Program-made: the position numbers and the translations under genes
NCBI RefSeq assembly: GCF_022348165.1
Contig: NZ_JAKRFI010000005.1
Location: forward strand, 186,001 to 250,000
Direction of reading: 5' to 3'
Source: Halomonas sp. McH1-25
Lineage (GTDB): Bacteria; Pseudomonadota; Gammaproteobacteria; Pseudomonadales; Halomonadaceae
DNA: 64,000 nt
Shown: positions 44,609 through 53,142 of the stretch, one piece after another
How the letters are laid out: every line of letters starts with the position of its first letter
How positions within the stretch are numbered: position 1 is the stretch's first letter
The notes under the pieces: model-generated
Seen by the model: the letters and a program-made list of their open reading frames with translations, nothing else
What the model was told of the DNA's origin: nothing
Database searches by the model: none

Positions 44609-45916
44609 TCAAGCAAAAAGGTGCTCTTGCTCTGCATATAAGCGGTCAATCATTCTATCGGAAGGAATATTCACATCTTCGAATGTCAGCGGCATATCCT
44701 TTGCCACTGGCTTAGCCAAGCGACAACCCAGCGCTAGCCCAACCGGCAAAAGTCTATCCTGACGAATGGCATGTATGTTCTCGGCAACGCCATAGACTTC
44801 GAAGCCACCAAAGTCATTGATGGTTTCGCCGACAGACAGGTTTTTCTTGGCGACGGCGATCACCCCTACCTTCGGTCCATCCTTGGGCGCCAGTACAGCA
44901 TCGTTGAACAACACCGCCCGGGCGACAGAAGTAGGCACTTCAAAATGACATAAGTGATAGGGAGTATAGAAACAGTAGTAGGGTCCCTTGCCCATCTTGT
45001 AAAGCTCCAGGAAATGCTTCTGCCTGGGGTTTTCAAGAGTACCGAGGACAAACACTCCAGGCCCCGGGCGTGCCCCAACGACATAATCGACCAAACCTGG
45101 TCCCGTGGGGCTGAGATGAGGCTCAAAGGCAGATAGCGTATCTTCGATCGGAGTTAATGGTGCGCCAGGATCGCCGTGCGAAAAATCGGGGCCCAGCATG
45201 CCGCGACGTGCCACCTGCATATCCGTACCGTTGGCTACGACAGCCTGTTCAAAAGAAATTTTGGTCCCGTCGGCAAACGAAGCGACCATGGCCGGCTTCT
45301 GCCCCCAGCGCTTGGCAAAACTTTCCTGTGTTGCCGGGTTGCGATAGGGATCGTGCAGTCCCTTGATATTACCGCAAAGCACTGGAGTAAGCCCTAAACC
45401 AGCCACGAACCGGTAAAGGTTCATTTGTACGCCAGGTTGATCACCATCGGAAAACGTGTAAATGACGCCCGCTGCATCCGCTTTCTTCTTGAGAATAGGA
45501 CCCACGGTGCCATCCAGCTCGGCATTCATCTGGGTGACATGCTTGCCACTTTCCAGCGCTGCCACTACTGCATTTGCGGCGAACTCTACCGAGCCGGTTA
45601 CCTCGATAATGGCATCGAGCCCACCGGCACGGGCCAAGGCTACGGCATCCTCGGTAACGGCAGGTCTGCCAGCAGAAATCGCCGTTTCCAATTCCTGCTG
45701 GGTATCGCACTGCACTGGCTCGATACCGGCTTGGGCGAAGACGCTAATCGCAGCCGGGACATTCCGGTTGGCGATGGCGCACAATTGCATGCCCGGCGTC
45801 GCTGTCATGATTTGCAGACCGATGCCGCCAGCCTGAAATCCTGCCCCCACCATGCCGACACGGATAGGGTTGCCTTCTGCCTGCCGCTTGGCGAGACCGG
45901 TATCGATGATGATCAT
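44609..45916 (-). CDS. NAD(P)-dependent oxidoreductase with SAF domain (homoserine-dehydrogenase-like)
   Basis: A 435-residue protein. The N-terminal Rossmann domain reads IIIDTGLAKRQ then VGMVGAGFQAGGIG (G24, G26, G30), and EVTGSVEFAANAVVAALESGKH and MNAELDGTVGPIL resemble homoserine-dehydrogenase folds. The C-terminal third contains a SAF-like beta-clip (VIAVAKKNLSVGETINDFGG). Such proteins recur in saccharide clusters next to cytidylyltransferases, but their reaction is not established; a redox or C-C bond step on the sugar nucleotide is possible. The ATG at 45916 matches the usual family start; upstream TTG 45967 overlaps the rfbF stop. Confidence 0.82.
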   Translation of the reverse strand: MIIIDTGLAKRQAEGNPIRVGMVGAGFQAGGIGLQIMTATPGMQLCAIANRNVPAAISVFAQAGIEPVQCDTQQELETAISAGRPAVTEDAVALARAGGLDAIIEVTGSVEFAANAVVAALESGKHVTQMNAELDGTVGPILKKKADAAGVIYTFSDGDQPGVQMNLYRFVAGLGLTPVLCGNIKGLHDPYRNPATQESFAKRWGQKPAMVASFADGTKISFEQAVVANGTDMQVARRGMLGPDFSHGDPGAPLTPIEDTLSAFEPHLSPTGPGLVDYVVGARPGPGVFVLGTLENPRQKHFLELYKMGKGPYYCFYTPYHLCHFEVPTSVARAVLFNDAVLAPKDGPKVGVIAVAKKNLSVGETINDFGGFEVYGVAENIHAIRQDRLLPVGLALGCRLAKPVAKDMPLTFEDVNIPSDRMIDRLYAEQEHLFA

Positions 45917-45963
45917 GGGTCGTTCGAATCCCTTCAAATGTAAACGTGCGTTGCCCTTGAAGC

Positions 45964-46740
45964 TCAATCACTCCACACTTTCCATGGAGGATTGCTTTCC
46001 CAAGCAGTTTCCAGCACTCTTTTATCGCGCAACGAGTCCATACACTGCCAGTAACCGCTGTGATGGAAATATCCCAGCTTTCCAAGCTTGACCATACGTT
46101 CCAGCGGCTCGTTCTCCCACGTAGTCTGGCTGTCCTCTATGAGTTCGAACACTTCCGGCTCGCAGACGAAGTAACCTCCGTTGATCAATCCCCCATCCCT
46201 CTCGCCTTTTTCCCGGAACCCTTTGACACGGCTCGACCCCTCATCGAATCGCAGTGCGCCAAACCGGCCAGGCTGGGTGACAGCAGTTAACGTACACCAG
46301 TTTCCCGATGCTCGATGGGCATCTATCAACCCCGGTATATTGACATCGCTTACACCATCTCCATACGTCAGGCAGAAAGGTCCGTCCATCAACAGGGGCA
46401 TCGCTTTCTTGAGCCGCCCCCCGGTCATGGCGCCCTCGCCCGTATCGAGTACTGTGACTTTCCAGTCTTCGTTAACGCCCTGAAGCCAGTCGATTTTGCC
46501 GGTTTTCAAGTCAATGGTGTAATCGGTTAGATTGCCCCGATAGTTGAGAAAATAGTTTCTAATATAATCGACTTTATAGCCGCCCAATATGACAAAATCC
46601 TTAAACCCGTAATGTGCATAGGTTTTCATGATATGCCAGATTATAGGGCGCCCCCCAATTTCAACCATGGGTTTGGGGCAGATTGCAGTTTCCTCACTCA
46701 AGCGAGTGCCGTATCCCCCAGCAAATATGACCACTTTCAC
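45964..46740 (-). CDS. rfbF: Glucose-1-phosphate cytidylyltransferase
   Basis: A 258-residue enzyme making CDP-glucose. VVIFAGGYGTRLSEETAICPKPM is the CTP-binding loop plus catalytic lysine, and VEIGGRPIIWHIMKTYAHYG and GNLTDYTIDLKTG are RfbF-specific. In most bacteria it is followed by CDP-glucose 4,6-dehydratase (RfbG); here no typical RfbG is present and a different NAD-epimerase sits upstream. It starts at GTG 46740 behind AGGAGG. Confidence 0.93.
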   Translation of the reverse strand: MKVVIFAGGYGTRLSEETAICPKPMVEIGGRPIIWHIMKTYAHYGFKDFVILGGYKVDYIRNYFLNYRGNLTDYTIDLKTGKIDWLQGVNEDWKVTVLDTGEGAMTGGRLKKAMPLLMDGPFCLTYGDGVSDVNIPGLIDAHRASGNWCTLTAVTQPGRFGALRFDEGSSRVKGFREKGERDGGLINGGYFVCEPEVFELIEDSQTTWENEPLERMVKLGKLGYFHHSGYWQCMDSLRDKRVLETAWESNPPWKVWSD

Positions 46741-46782
46741 GGTTCGATCCTCCTTGACGGAATATTAATGCCACTTGTTTTT

Positions 46783-47829
46783 TCAGGCTGCATGCCAACC
46801 TAGACGCTCAGTAAGGCGCCCCTCTTCTATATGCCTTTGCAAAACATGAAGACGCATCAAGGGCGATGCCCGAAATTCCGAGTCGGAAAAGTTCATGCGT
46901 TTGAGGCCATCGACCAAACCGTAAATGGAATCCGAGAGCGTTGACTGCGGCAAATAATCTGGTGCCAGGCTGGCAAATAGGTCGAAATTCACCTGATAGG
47001 AACGGCTATCCACCGGCGCTTCGGTATTGATACTTACCGAGGTGCCAGGAACGGCGTCTGCCACGGCATAGGCAAGGTCTCTTACTTGATGGTTGCGCGT
47101 ATTCGACCCCGTGTTGACGGACAGGACTCGGCCGCCATTGGTTGCCTTTCTTTGCGTTGCCCAATCGATGGCTTTAGCCATATCGCTCACATCGATCAAA
47201 GGGCGCCATGGCGATCCGTCACTCAGCACCGTGATGCGTTTTTGACTCAAGGCGCAGGCCACGAAATCATTAAGTACCAGGTCGAGGCGTAAACGATCCG
47301 ACATGCCACAAGCCGTGGCAAAGCGCAGACTGGTAATGACCATGTCGCCATCGATGGTTGCCAGTGCTTCTTCGGCGCCAACCTTGGATTTTGCATAATC
47401 CGTGATGGGGGCAACCTCATCGCTTTCGCAGCGAGGGGCGCCAAGAGCGATGCCGTAAATACTGCAACTCGAAGCGAAGACGAAATTGCTTACGCCCGCC
47501 CGTGCAGCGGCCTGGGCGGTGGCAATGGTAGCGTGTTGATTGATTTCTGCCGTGGCTGCGGCAAACCGCGAGCCCATGGGATCGTTCGAGACGGCAGCAA
47601 GCTGGACCACGGCGTCATAACCCTCGAGCCGTTCCGCCGGAATGAAACGCACGTCGCCGAAAAACTGCCTCTCCAAGTATCGTTCAGGAAGATACGCGGC
47701 TCCCGTCAGGCAGTGGGCAAAATATGCATTATCGTAACCGTGTAGCGTTACTGAGGGGTGGGCTTCTGCCAAGCCTCGGACTACGGCAGAACCGACATAC
47801 CCCATATTACCGATAATCAATATTTTCAC
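46783..47829 (-). CDS. NAD-dependent epimerase/dehydratase (sugar nucleotide SDR)
   Basis: A 348-residue extended SDR. The NAD loop is IIGNMGYVGSAVVRGL, the catalytic serine region is VFASSCSIYG, and Y-x3-K is in YAKSKVGAEEAL. SDGSPWRPLIDVSDMAKAI and VNTGSNTRNHQVRDLA follow. It is clearly a sugar-nucleotide enzyme but is not a typical CDP-glucose dehydratase; it might act as dehydratase or as a 2-/4-epimerase or reductase on the CDP-sugar. It starts at GTG 47829 with AAGGGG upstream and leads block B. Confidence 0.85.
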   Translation of the reverse strand: MKILIIGNMGYVGSAVVRGLAEAHPSVTLHGYDNAYFAHCLTGAAYLPERYLERQFFGDVRFIPAERLEGYDAVVQLAAVSNDPMGSRFAAATAEINQHATIATAQAAARAGVSNFVFASSCSIYGIALGAPRCESDEVAPITDYAKSKVGAEEALATIDGDMVITSLRFATACGMSDRLRLDLVLNDFVACALSQKRITVLSDGSPWRPLIDVSDMAKAIDWATQRKATNGGRVLSVNTGSNTRNHQVRDLAYAVADAVPGTSVSINTEAPVDSRSYQVNFDLFASLAPDYLPQSTLSDSIYGLVDGLKRMNFSDSEFRASPLMRLHVLQRHIEEGRLTERLGWHAA

Positions 47830-48217
47830 AGTTTCCCCTTTATTACTTATACTTAGCGCTTGGCTAGACATTCAATAAATCACACTCTCATCGGTGAGCG
47901 TGGCCAAGGTACCGCCACACTCTATGGTATCTCGGTCTGCGATGATCCCTACCCTTTTAATTACGCTCTGGATACGTAAGCGTCAAGTAAGTAACTTTAA
48001 ATTATTTTATTTTCAAAAAAAGTAACGGCCATTTATCCTACCCTGCACATTAAGCGGCTCAGCCACGCGTGCAGCGGTTTAATTGCCAGGTGCAGCCTGC
48101 ACTTCATTATCTACCTAGCGAATAGCATTATGAGATCTAATCTTTCTCTTAGTTGACTGATGCGCTATATTGTTTAATAAAGAAAAACGTAAACTGCTGA
48201 GCAAGGTTACAGCACCT
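47830..48217. other. Divergent promoter region of block B and a plus-strand glycosyltransferase
   Basis: An AT-rich region of about 390 bases between divergent starts. On the minus strand 47916-47908 reads GGCGGTACC, which differs from the ops core GGCGGTAG in its last base, about 80 bases before the block B start. No other structure stands out. Confidence 0.4.
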
Positions 48218-49078
48218 ATGATTGACAATCCTCGATTGTTCGTGAGCGTAATCGTGCCGGTGTACAAGGACTGGCACAAAGCTGAGCAGTGTATAGAGGC
48301 GTTGTCCCGGCAGAGTTACCCTCGGGATCGTTACGAAATCATCGTTGTGGACAACGACGAGGATAGCCAGGGCCATCAACCGTTACATGGCTGTATCCTC
48401 ATCAATGAACCCAAGCCTGGCTCCTATGCCGCGCGGAATGCAGCTCTACAGGTTGCCAAAGGCGACATCTTCGCCTTTACAGATGCTGATTGCGTGCCAG
48501 ACAAGCATTGGCTGGAAAATGCCGTGCGCTGCTTAGCTTCAAGGCGGGTCGATCGAATTGCGGGCCACGTCGAGATCTTTTTCCAGCAGTCCAGGTACAG
48601 TCTGGCAAATATCTATGAAAAAGCGTTTGCCTTCGACCAGAAGGGTTACGCTGCTGATGGCTATTCTGTGACCGCGAACCTGATTGCCTATCGGCATGTC
48701 TTCGATGAGGTAGGGCATTTCAACCAGGCAATGATGTCAGGCGGAGATTTCGAGTGGAATGGACGAGCGACGGCCCAGGGATTTTCGCTCAGCTACTGTG
48801 AAAGCTGCGTAGTGCATCATCCTGCTCGCGCGAGCATGGATGAGATCAAGCGAAAAGCACTGCGGGTCGCAGGAGGTGAAATCTACCGCCTGCCTCGTCT
48901 TTGGTTCCTCCGCGGCTTCATGCCGCCTATCGGGCCCGCCCGATACTTGGCAGGCAAGAAAAACCTGACAACCCTCGAGAAAGTAGTCGCCTTTTTGCTC
49001 GCTTACTATATAAAGTTCTACAAATTCAAAGCCATCGTGTTATTGAAGTCCGGTTTGAGCAAACCCGCCCGTCTCTAG
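48218..49078 (+). CDS. Glycosyltransferase family 2, paralogue of 59546-60409
   Basis: A 286-residue GT-A enzyme: FVSVIVPVYKDWHKAEQCI, EIIVVDNDEDS, the SYAARNAALQVAKGDIFAFT block and metal-binding TDADCVPD, then VDRIAGHVE, VTANLIAYR and MMSGGDFEWNGRATAQG. It shares these blocks with the block C family 2 enzyme, so the two are paralogues. It is the only plus-strand gene within the polysaccharide locus. The ATG at 48218 is preferred; the frame is open back to a TTG at 48170. A weak CCGGCT/AGCCGG hairpin follows. Confidence 0.85.
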   Translation: MIDNPRLFVSVIVPVYKDWHKAEQCIEALSRQSYPRDRYEIIVVDNDEDSQGHQPLHGCILINEPKPGSYAARNAALQVAKGDIFAFTDADCVPDKHWLENAVRCLASRRVDRIAGHVEIFFQQSRYSLANIYEKAFAFDQKGYAADGYSVTANLIAYRHVFDEVGHFNQAMMSGGDFEWNGRATAQGFSLSYCESCVVHHPARASMDEIKRKALRVAGGEIYRLPRLWFLRGFMPPIGPARYLAGKKNLTTLEKVVAFLLAYYIKFYKFKAIVLLKSGLSKPARL

Positions 49079-49157
49079 TCCCGGCTTTTCCAACACGAGC
49101 CGGTATATCGCGAAAGCATGCCAGTTTTGGGAAACGCCGCCTACGCGCCGGGAACGG

Positions 49158-49685
49158 TCAATCTAACGCTTTTGGATAGCGCCGTTTGGCTCGATAAAGA
49201 CGATAAATGGTGATTGAATTGGTGAGGAATACCAGCGCCTCGGCCAGTGTCCCTCCGACAGAACCTACCAAGGCGTGACTGAGCATCCATGCTAGCGCCG
49301 CCAGGCCCAGAAAGATGCGCATGGAAATGCCCCGGAGCATGAACATGCCCACTGTCCCAAATACCATGGCCACGGTCGCTGCAAGATCCACCCAGCTTTG
49401 CCAGGTCAACACGACGGCTACACCGCTGACTGCCAGTACACCCGACATGATCGCCTTGTTTCCCGGATACCGTCGGGCTAGTGCAATGCGTGCAATCACC
49501 AGCACTGTGAGTGCCGCAGCGGTCCAACTCCCAAAGAAAATGAATTGCAGCGCAAATGCCACATTGGCGGAGATGAGCAGCCCCATCAACCGGTCATCCT
49601 GCTTGCTGGCAAAGGCCAGCACACAGAGTACCAGCGACACCAGACCAAAAAACTGACCGGCCATTACGTTATAGCTTTCAAGCAT
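49158..49685 (-). CDS. YgjV family inner-membrane protein
   Basis: A 175-residue polytopic protein with six to seven hydrophobic helices in the pattern of E. coli YgjV: FASKQDDRLMGLLISANVAF, then AIMSGVLAVSGVAVVLTWQSW, MFMLRGISMRIFLGLAAL and the conserved end SVGGTLAEALVFLTNSITIY. The family is thought to include small-solute transporters of the inner membrane; no substrate is known. The gene stands alone on the minus strand and converges with the family 2 glycosyltransferase. A link to polysaccharide export is not supported beyond position. Confidence 0.8.
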   Translation of the reverse strand: MLESYNVMAGQFFGLVSLVLCVLAFASKQDDRLMGLLISANVAFALQFIFFGSWTAAALTVLVIARIALARRYPGNKAIMSGVLAVSGVAVVLTWQSWVDLAATVAMVFGTVGMFMLRGISMRIFLGLAALAWMLSHALVGSVGGTLAEALVFLTNSITIYRLYRAKRRYPKALD

Positions 49686-49835
49686 TGAGCAGCCTACTAC
49701 TTAGTTCTGGAAGCGACGAGGCTTGCGAATCGCGTTACTGCCATCTCATGAATGGGAGCTGAATAACCTTGCACGTAACAATTTGTGTACTAAGTTAAAG
49801 CTAGTGTAATTACTTTAGCGACATGGAGCGTCAAA

Positions 49836-50021
49836 ATGGACAAGGAAGAGCAGACGGCAGATACGGCCCGGTTGCGTTTGGGTATCAGGCTTAGGCCCCG
49901 CGAGGAAGGCGGCTCGGTGAGTGTCGCACAAGCCGCAAGCTCACAGCGATCAAAAGAAGCGACTTTTAGGCGTTGCAGTACCAGGTTGGCACTTCTTCAG
50001 CTATGGAAGATTTTTCGCTAA
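49836..50021 (+). CDS. Possible 61-residue peptide
   Basis: An ATG with a GGAG ribosome site seven bases upstream opens a 61-codon frame (MDKEEQTADTARLRLGIRL, then a basic low-complexity end). It overlaps the 3' end of the convergent small gene at 50001 by 21 bases, so if real it is unusual. No family is recognised. Confidence 0.25.
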   Translation: MDKEEQTADTARLRLGIRLRPREEGGSVSVAQAASSQRSKEATFRRCSTRLALLQLWKIFR

Positions 50022-50375
50022 TTGCGGCTCGTCTACATTTTCTGTAGCCCCGCTCACAAGCGTTAACAATGTCTTGCAGGCACTCGCCACTACCGCAGCA
50101 TCGTCGTGGCTCTTGTCGATTGCTTTGTCGACTTTATTATGCGCTTTGAGCAGATCTTTCTGGATATCCGAGAGCGCACGGTGCTGGCTCATGTCCTCGT
50201 CGTTGACCATGGCAGTAGTCGTGGCATGTGCTTCACGCTGCAAGGTCTTGACTGAGTCCCGGGCGACCTGTTCCTGTTCAAGAGTGCGGTTATGGCGATC
50301 GTTCCCCGCCTTGATCTGTTTGGCGGCCTCAAGGATGGCGTCGATGTTCTCTGTAAGAAACTGCGTATCGGTCAT
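50001..50375 (-). CDS. Small helical protein, unknown function
   Basis: A 124-residue, charged, probably all-helical cytoplasmic protein (TENIDAILEAAKQIKAGNDR, HRALSDIQKDLLKAHNKVDK). It has no signal peptide, membrane segment or known motif. AGAGG lies seven bases before the ATG, which supports translation. It stands alone between the YgjV-like gene and the MITE/cysQ end. I do not recognise the family; the pattern could suit a stress-related or DNA-associated protein, but nothing in it shows this. Confidence 0.6.
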   Translation of the reverse strand: MTDTQFLTENIDAILEAAKQIKAGNDRHNRTLEQEQVARDSVKTLQREAHATTTAMVNDEDMSQHRALSDIQKDLLKAHNKVDKAIDKSHDDAAVVASACKTLLTLVSGATENVDEPQLAKNLP

Positions 50376-50710
50376 AGGATGGCCTCTTGATTAAGACTAA
50401 GCCTGTGCCGGGCATAGCTCAGTGTTCATTCAGCGGCGTGGTGATATCGAAACAGGGCTTGGCACAGTCCGTAATATGTACATTTATACAGTAAAACACA
50501 GCTACTGAACATAGCCGCAGTCGGAAGCCCAACGAAAACGGGCCCCGCCGATCATTCGACGGGGCCCGTTTCCTGGCCCTGAGGCGTGTAGCTCATAACC
50601 GAATTTACAATAATTCGCGCACGGCCCTGGCGAGAGATGATTTACGGTCTTAGAAAGTACGTGAAGCTCCAACTGCAGATGCTAGACAGAGCGCCATCGA
50701 CCAACGAGTT
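50376..50710. other. Intergenic region downstream of cysQ
   Basis: It contains the cysQ-operon terminator (50531-50571). Outside that hairpin I see no gene or repeat. Confidence 0.5.
50531..50571 (-). terminator. Rho-independent terminator for the galE-cysQ end of block C
   Basis: A 12-bp stem AAACGGGCCCCG/CGGGGCCCGTTT, extended by CG pairs, followed on the minus strand by TTTTCGTT. It lies about 280 bases beyond the cysQ stop; the MITE is inserted between the gene and this hairpin. Confidence 0.75.
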
Positions 50711-50853
50711 AGGTGCTGTCTGAAAAGTCGACGAGCGACGGTAAGACAAGGCAAAAATCGGCGAAAAGAGCGGAGCTTACGCGGTGTAAATGAGCATCTT
50801 GAGCCGATTTTTAACGCAGTATTGCCGAGCGCAGTACTTTTCGGACAGTGCCT
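50711..50853. mobile_element. MITE-like element with terminal inverted repeats, flanked by TA
   Basis: Ends AGGTGCTGTCTGAAAAGT (50711-50728) and ACTTTTCGGACAGTGCCT (50836-50853) are near-perfect inverted repeats (16 of 18). An inner pair AAAAATCGGC/GCCGATTTTT lies within. The 143-bp element has no gene. TA dinucleotides at both outer borders suggest a TA target duplication as left by IS630/mariner-type transposases, which would have to act in trans. Its right end provides the stop codon of cysQ. Confidence 0.7.
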
Positions 50854-51697
50854 AGAACTCCGTGTTCAGGGCATTGGCGAGAGCCTGCTTCCAGCGTTCG
50901 TCGCGCTGACCACAGACGATGAAAAATGGGTTGAGCATACTGTCCTGCTGATTGCAGCGCAGCGGCTCCAGCGTGTGGGCGTTGAGCACTTCGCCACCAG
51001 CGGCGGCGACCACGGCCTGAGCGGCTGCCGTGTCCCACTCGCAGGTCGGCGCCAGGCGGGGGTATAAATCGGCCTCGCCTTCGGCAACCAGGCAAAGCTT
51101 GAGCGAGCTACCCATAGAGACGCGCTGATTATTCGGCAAGTCGGCACAGAATGTCTCGAACTCGGCGGCTCCATGCGAACGGCTACCGACGACCTTCCAG
51201 GGTTCCTGTTCGGGATCGGGCAAGGCGCGGACATGAATGGCCCGGGGCTGCTCGCCCTTAACCTGCTTCCAGGCGCCCTCGCCCACTTGCCCCCACCAGG
51301 TCGTGACGCCTTTATCCAGCGCCGGGGCATGCACGATGCCAATCACGGGCACCCCGTTCTCGATCAGCGCTACGTTCAGGGTGAATTCGCCGCTCTTCTT
51401 GATGAATTCCTTTGTGCCATCGAGCGGATCGATCAGCCAGTAACGCGCCCAACCGCCACGCATCTCATAGGGAATCTCGCCTGACTCCTCCGAGAGCACG
51501 GGAATTTCCGGCGTCTGTATCTTCAACAGATCGACCAGTGCATGATGCGAAGCCATGTCGGCCTCGGTCAGCGGACTATCGTCAGCTTTCGTCTCTATCT
51601 CGAAATCGCGACGATAAATGTTCACTATCTCGCGTCCTGCCGACTCGATGCCGGCGCGGATAGCATCGAGTCGCTGTCGCTCAGGGCGTCGTGTCAC
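50852..51697 (-). CDS. cysQ: 3'(2'),5'-bisphosphate nucleotidase CysQ (inositol monophosphatase family)
   Basis: A 281-residue Mg-dependent, Li-sensitive-type phosphatase. The metal ligands are visible in order: DSPLTEADMASH, the LSEESGEIP glutamate, WLIDPLDGTKEFI and CEWDTAAAQAVV. It hydrolyses 3'-phosphoadenosine 5'-phosphate to AMP, recycling a by-product of sulphate assimilation; in a polysaccharide locus it may also serve sulphation. The GTG at 51697 overlaps the galE stop (GTGA) behind GAGGAGG. The last bases of the stop codon TAG lie within the MITE end. Confidence 0.92.
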   Translation of the reverse strand: MTRRPERQRLDAIRAGIESAGREIVNIYRRDFEIETKADDSPLTEADMASHHALVDLLKIQTPEIPVLSEESGEIPYEMRGGWARYWLIDPLDGTKEFIKKSGEFTLNVALIENGVPVIGIVHAPALDKGVTTWWGQVGEGAWKQVKGEQPRAIHVRALPDPEQEPWKVVGSRSHGAAEFETFCADLPNNQRVSMGSSLKLCLVAEGEADLYPRLAPTCEWDTAAAQAVVAAAGGEVLNAHTLEPLRCNQQDSMLNPFFIVCGQRDERWKQALANALNTEF

Positions 51698-52728
51698 GCC
51701 ACCTCCTCTTCGTTGGTGCGATATCCTAACGGGAATTTGGACTGCCAACGCCAGGTATCGATCATCATGGCCTCCAGGCCACGCTCGGCTTTCCAGCCCA
51801 ACTCTTCGGCCGCCTTGGAAGGGTCGGCCCAGAACTCGGCGATATCTCCTGCGCGGCGTGGCGCTATCTTGTAGGGAATCGGCCTGCCACAGGCTTTCTC
51901 GTAGGCGGAGATCATTTCCAATACCGAATAGCCGGTGCCCGTCCCCAGATTCCAGACATTCATGCCAGGGCGCCTGGGCAACGCCTCCATCGCCTTGAGG
52001 TGGCCTTCGGCCAGATCCATGACATGAATGTAATCGCGAATACCGGTACCGTCGCGGGTCGGATAGTCATTGCCGAATACCGACAGCGTTGCCAGCCGGC
52101 CGACTGCCACCTGGCTGATGTACGGCACCAGATTGTTGGGAATGCCCTGCGGGTCTTCGCCGATTTGCCCGCTTTCATGAGCGCCGGCCGGATTGAAATA
52201 GCGCAACAGCGCCACGGACCACTGATCGTCGGCACGGGACAGCGCCTGGAGCATTTGCTCTACCATCAGCTTCGTCTGACCATAGGTATTGGTGGGCGTA
52301 CCGGTCGGCATGTCTTCGCGAAAGACCGGCGTACCCGGCTCACCGTACACCGTAGCCGAAGAACTGAATACGATACGATGCACGCCGGCTGCCGCCATGG
52401 CTTGAAATAGGCACAGGCTACCCGTGACGTTGTTGTCGAAATACTCAAGCGGCTTCTGCATGCTCTCACCCACCGCTTTAAGGCCGGCAAAGTGAATGAC
52501 CGCATCGATGTCATGCTGGGCGAACAAATGGTCCAGACACGCCCGGTCACGGATGTCGCCCTTGACGAAATGGGCTGTGCGGCCCGTCAATGCCTCGATG
52601 CGCCATAGCGATTCGGACGAACTGTTGCAAAGGTTGTCCAGCACCACGACATCGTGCCCCGCCTCGAGCAGCGTCAGCACCGTGTGCGAGCCGATATACC
52701 CCGCGCCTCCGGTAACGAGAACCGTCAT
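51694..52728 (-). CDS. galE: UDP-glucose 4-epimerase
   Basis: A 344-residue SDR enzyme interconverting UDP-glucose and UDP-galactose. VTGGAGYIGSHTVLTLLEAG is the NAD loop, SSSATVYGEPGTPV and YGQTK hold the catalytic Ser and Y-x3-K, and LLRYFNPAGAHESG with YPTRDGTGIRDYIHVMDLA are GalE signatures. The ATG at 52728 has GGAGG. It supplies UDP-galactose for the block C repeat unit. It overlaps cysQ by 4 bases and starts 12 bases after the VanZ-like stop. Confidence 0.95.
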   Translation of the reverse strand: MTVLVTGGAGYIGSHTVLTLLEAGHDVVVLDNLCNSSSESLWRIEALTGRTAHFVKGDIRDRACLDHLFAQHDIDAVIHFAGLKAVGESMQKPLEYFDNNVTGSLCLFQAMAAAGVHRIVFSSSATVYGEPGTPVFREDMPTGTPTNTYGQTKLMVEQMLQALSRADDQWSVALLRYFNPAGAHESGQIGEDPQGIPNNLVPYISQVAVGRLATLSVFGNDYPTRDGTGIRDYIHVMDLAEGHLKAMEALPRRPGMNVWNLGTGTGYSVLEMISAYEKACGRPIPYKIAPRRAGDIAEFWADPSKAAEELGWKAERGLEAMMIDTWRWQSKFPLGYRTNEEEVA

Positions 52729-52740
52729 CCTTGCCTCCAA

Positions 52741-53142
52741 TCAATTTTCCTTGTTAAACGAGACTGCCGCCTTTTCACAACTTCTTTTCACTAGCAGACA
52801 GGCCAGGCAACCCAACCCAGCGCCAAGCGTGTCCAGCAAGAAATCTTCCCACGATGGGGTTCTGCCGGGTATCCATTCCTGCAATAGCTCAACCACTGCA
52901 CCCAGCACAAGCATAATCGCCAATGTTCCGATCACGCCTAGGCGTGGCGACGCCCAGGACAAACAGAAAGCCATGGCCACGAACAGCGCAAAGTGGGCCA
53001 CTGGCGGTACCGAAAACGGCAACCCCAGACACGACTCGATGGCGGCACGCAATGGGCCGGGGATCAGACCACCGACAGCGAAAAGCAAAAAGAAGAGAAC
53101 GAAGGCGCCGGTTACCCGAGCCAAGCGAGAGTTAGTAGGCAT
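52741..53142 (-). CDS. VanZ-like membrane protein
   Basis: A 133-residue protein with four predicted helices and the VanZ-family signature: PPVAHFALFVAMAFCLSW, then VVELLQEWIPGRTPSWEDFL with the conserved E-x2-Q-x3-PGR and D, and DTLGAGLGCLACLL. VanZ-like proteins occur in many envelope-related loci (teicoplanin resistance in enterococci is the namesake), and their chemistry is unknown. Its ATG lies 11 bases inside the preceding glycosyl-1-phosphate transferase gene, so the two are coupled; a role in polysaccharide assembly is inferred from that. Confidence 0.8.
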   Translation of the reverse strand: MPTNSRLARVTGAFVLFFLLFAVGGLIPGPLRAAIESCLGLPFSVPPVAHFALFVAMAFCLSWASPRLGVIGTLAIMLVLGAVVELLQEWIPGRTPSWEDFLLDTLGAGLGCLACLLVKRSCEKAAVSFNKEN

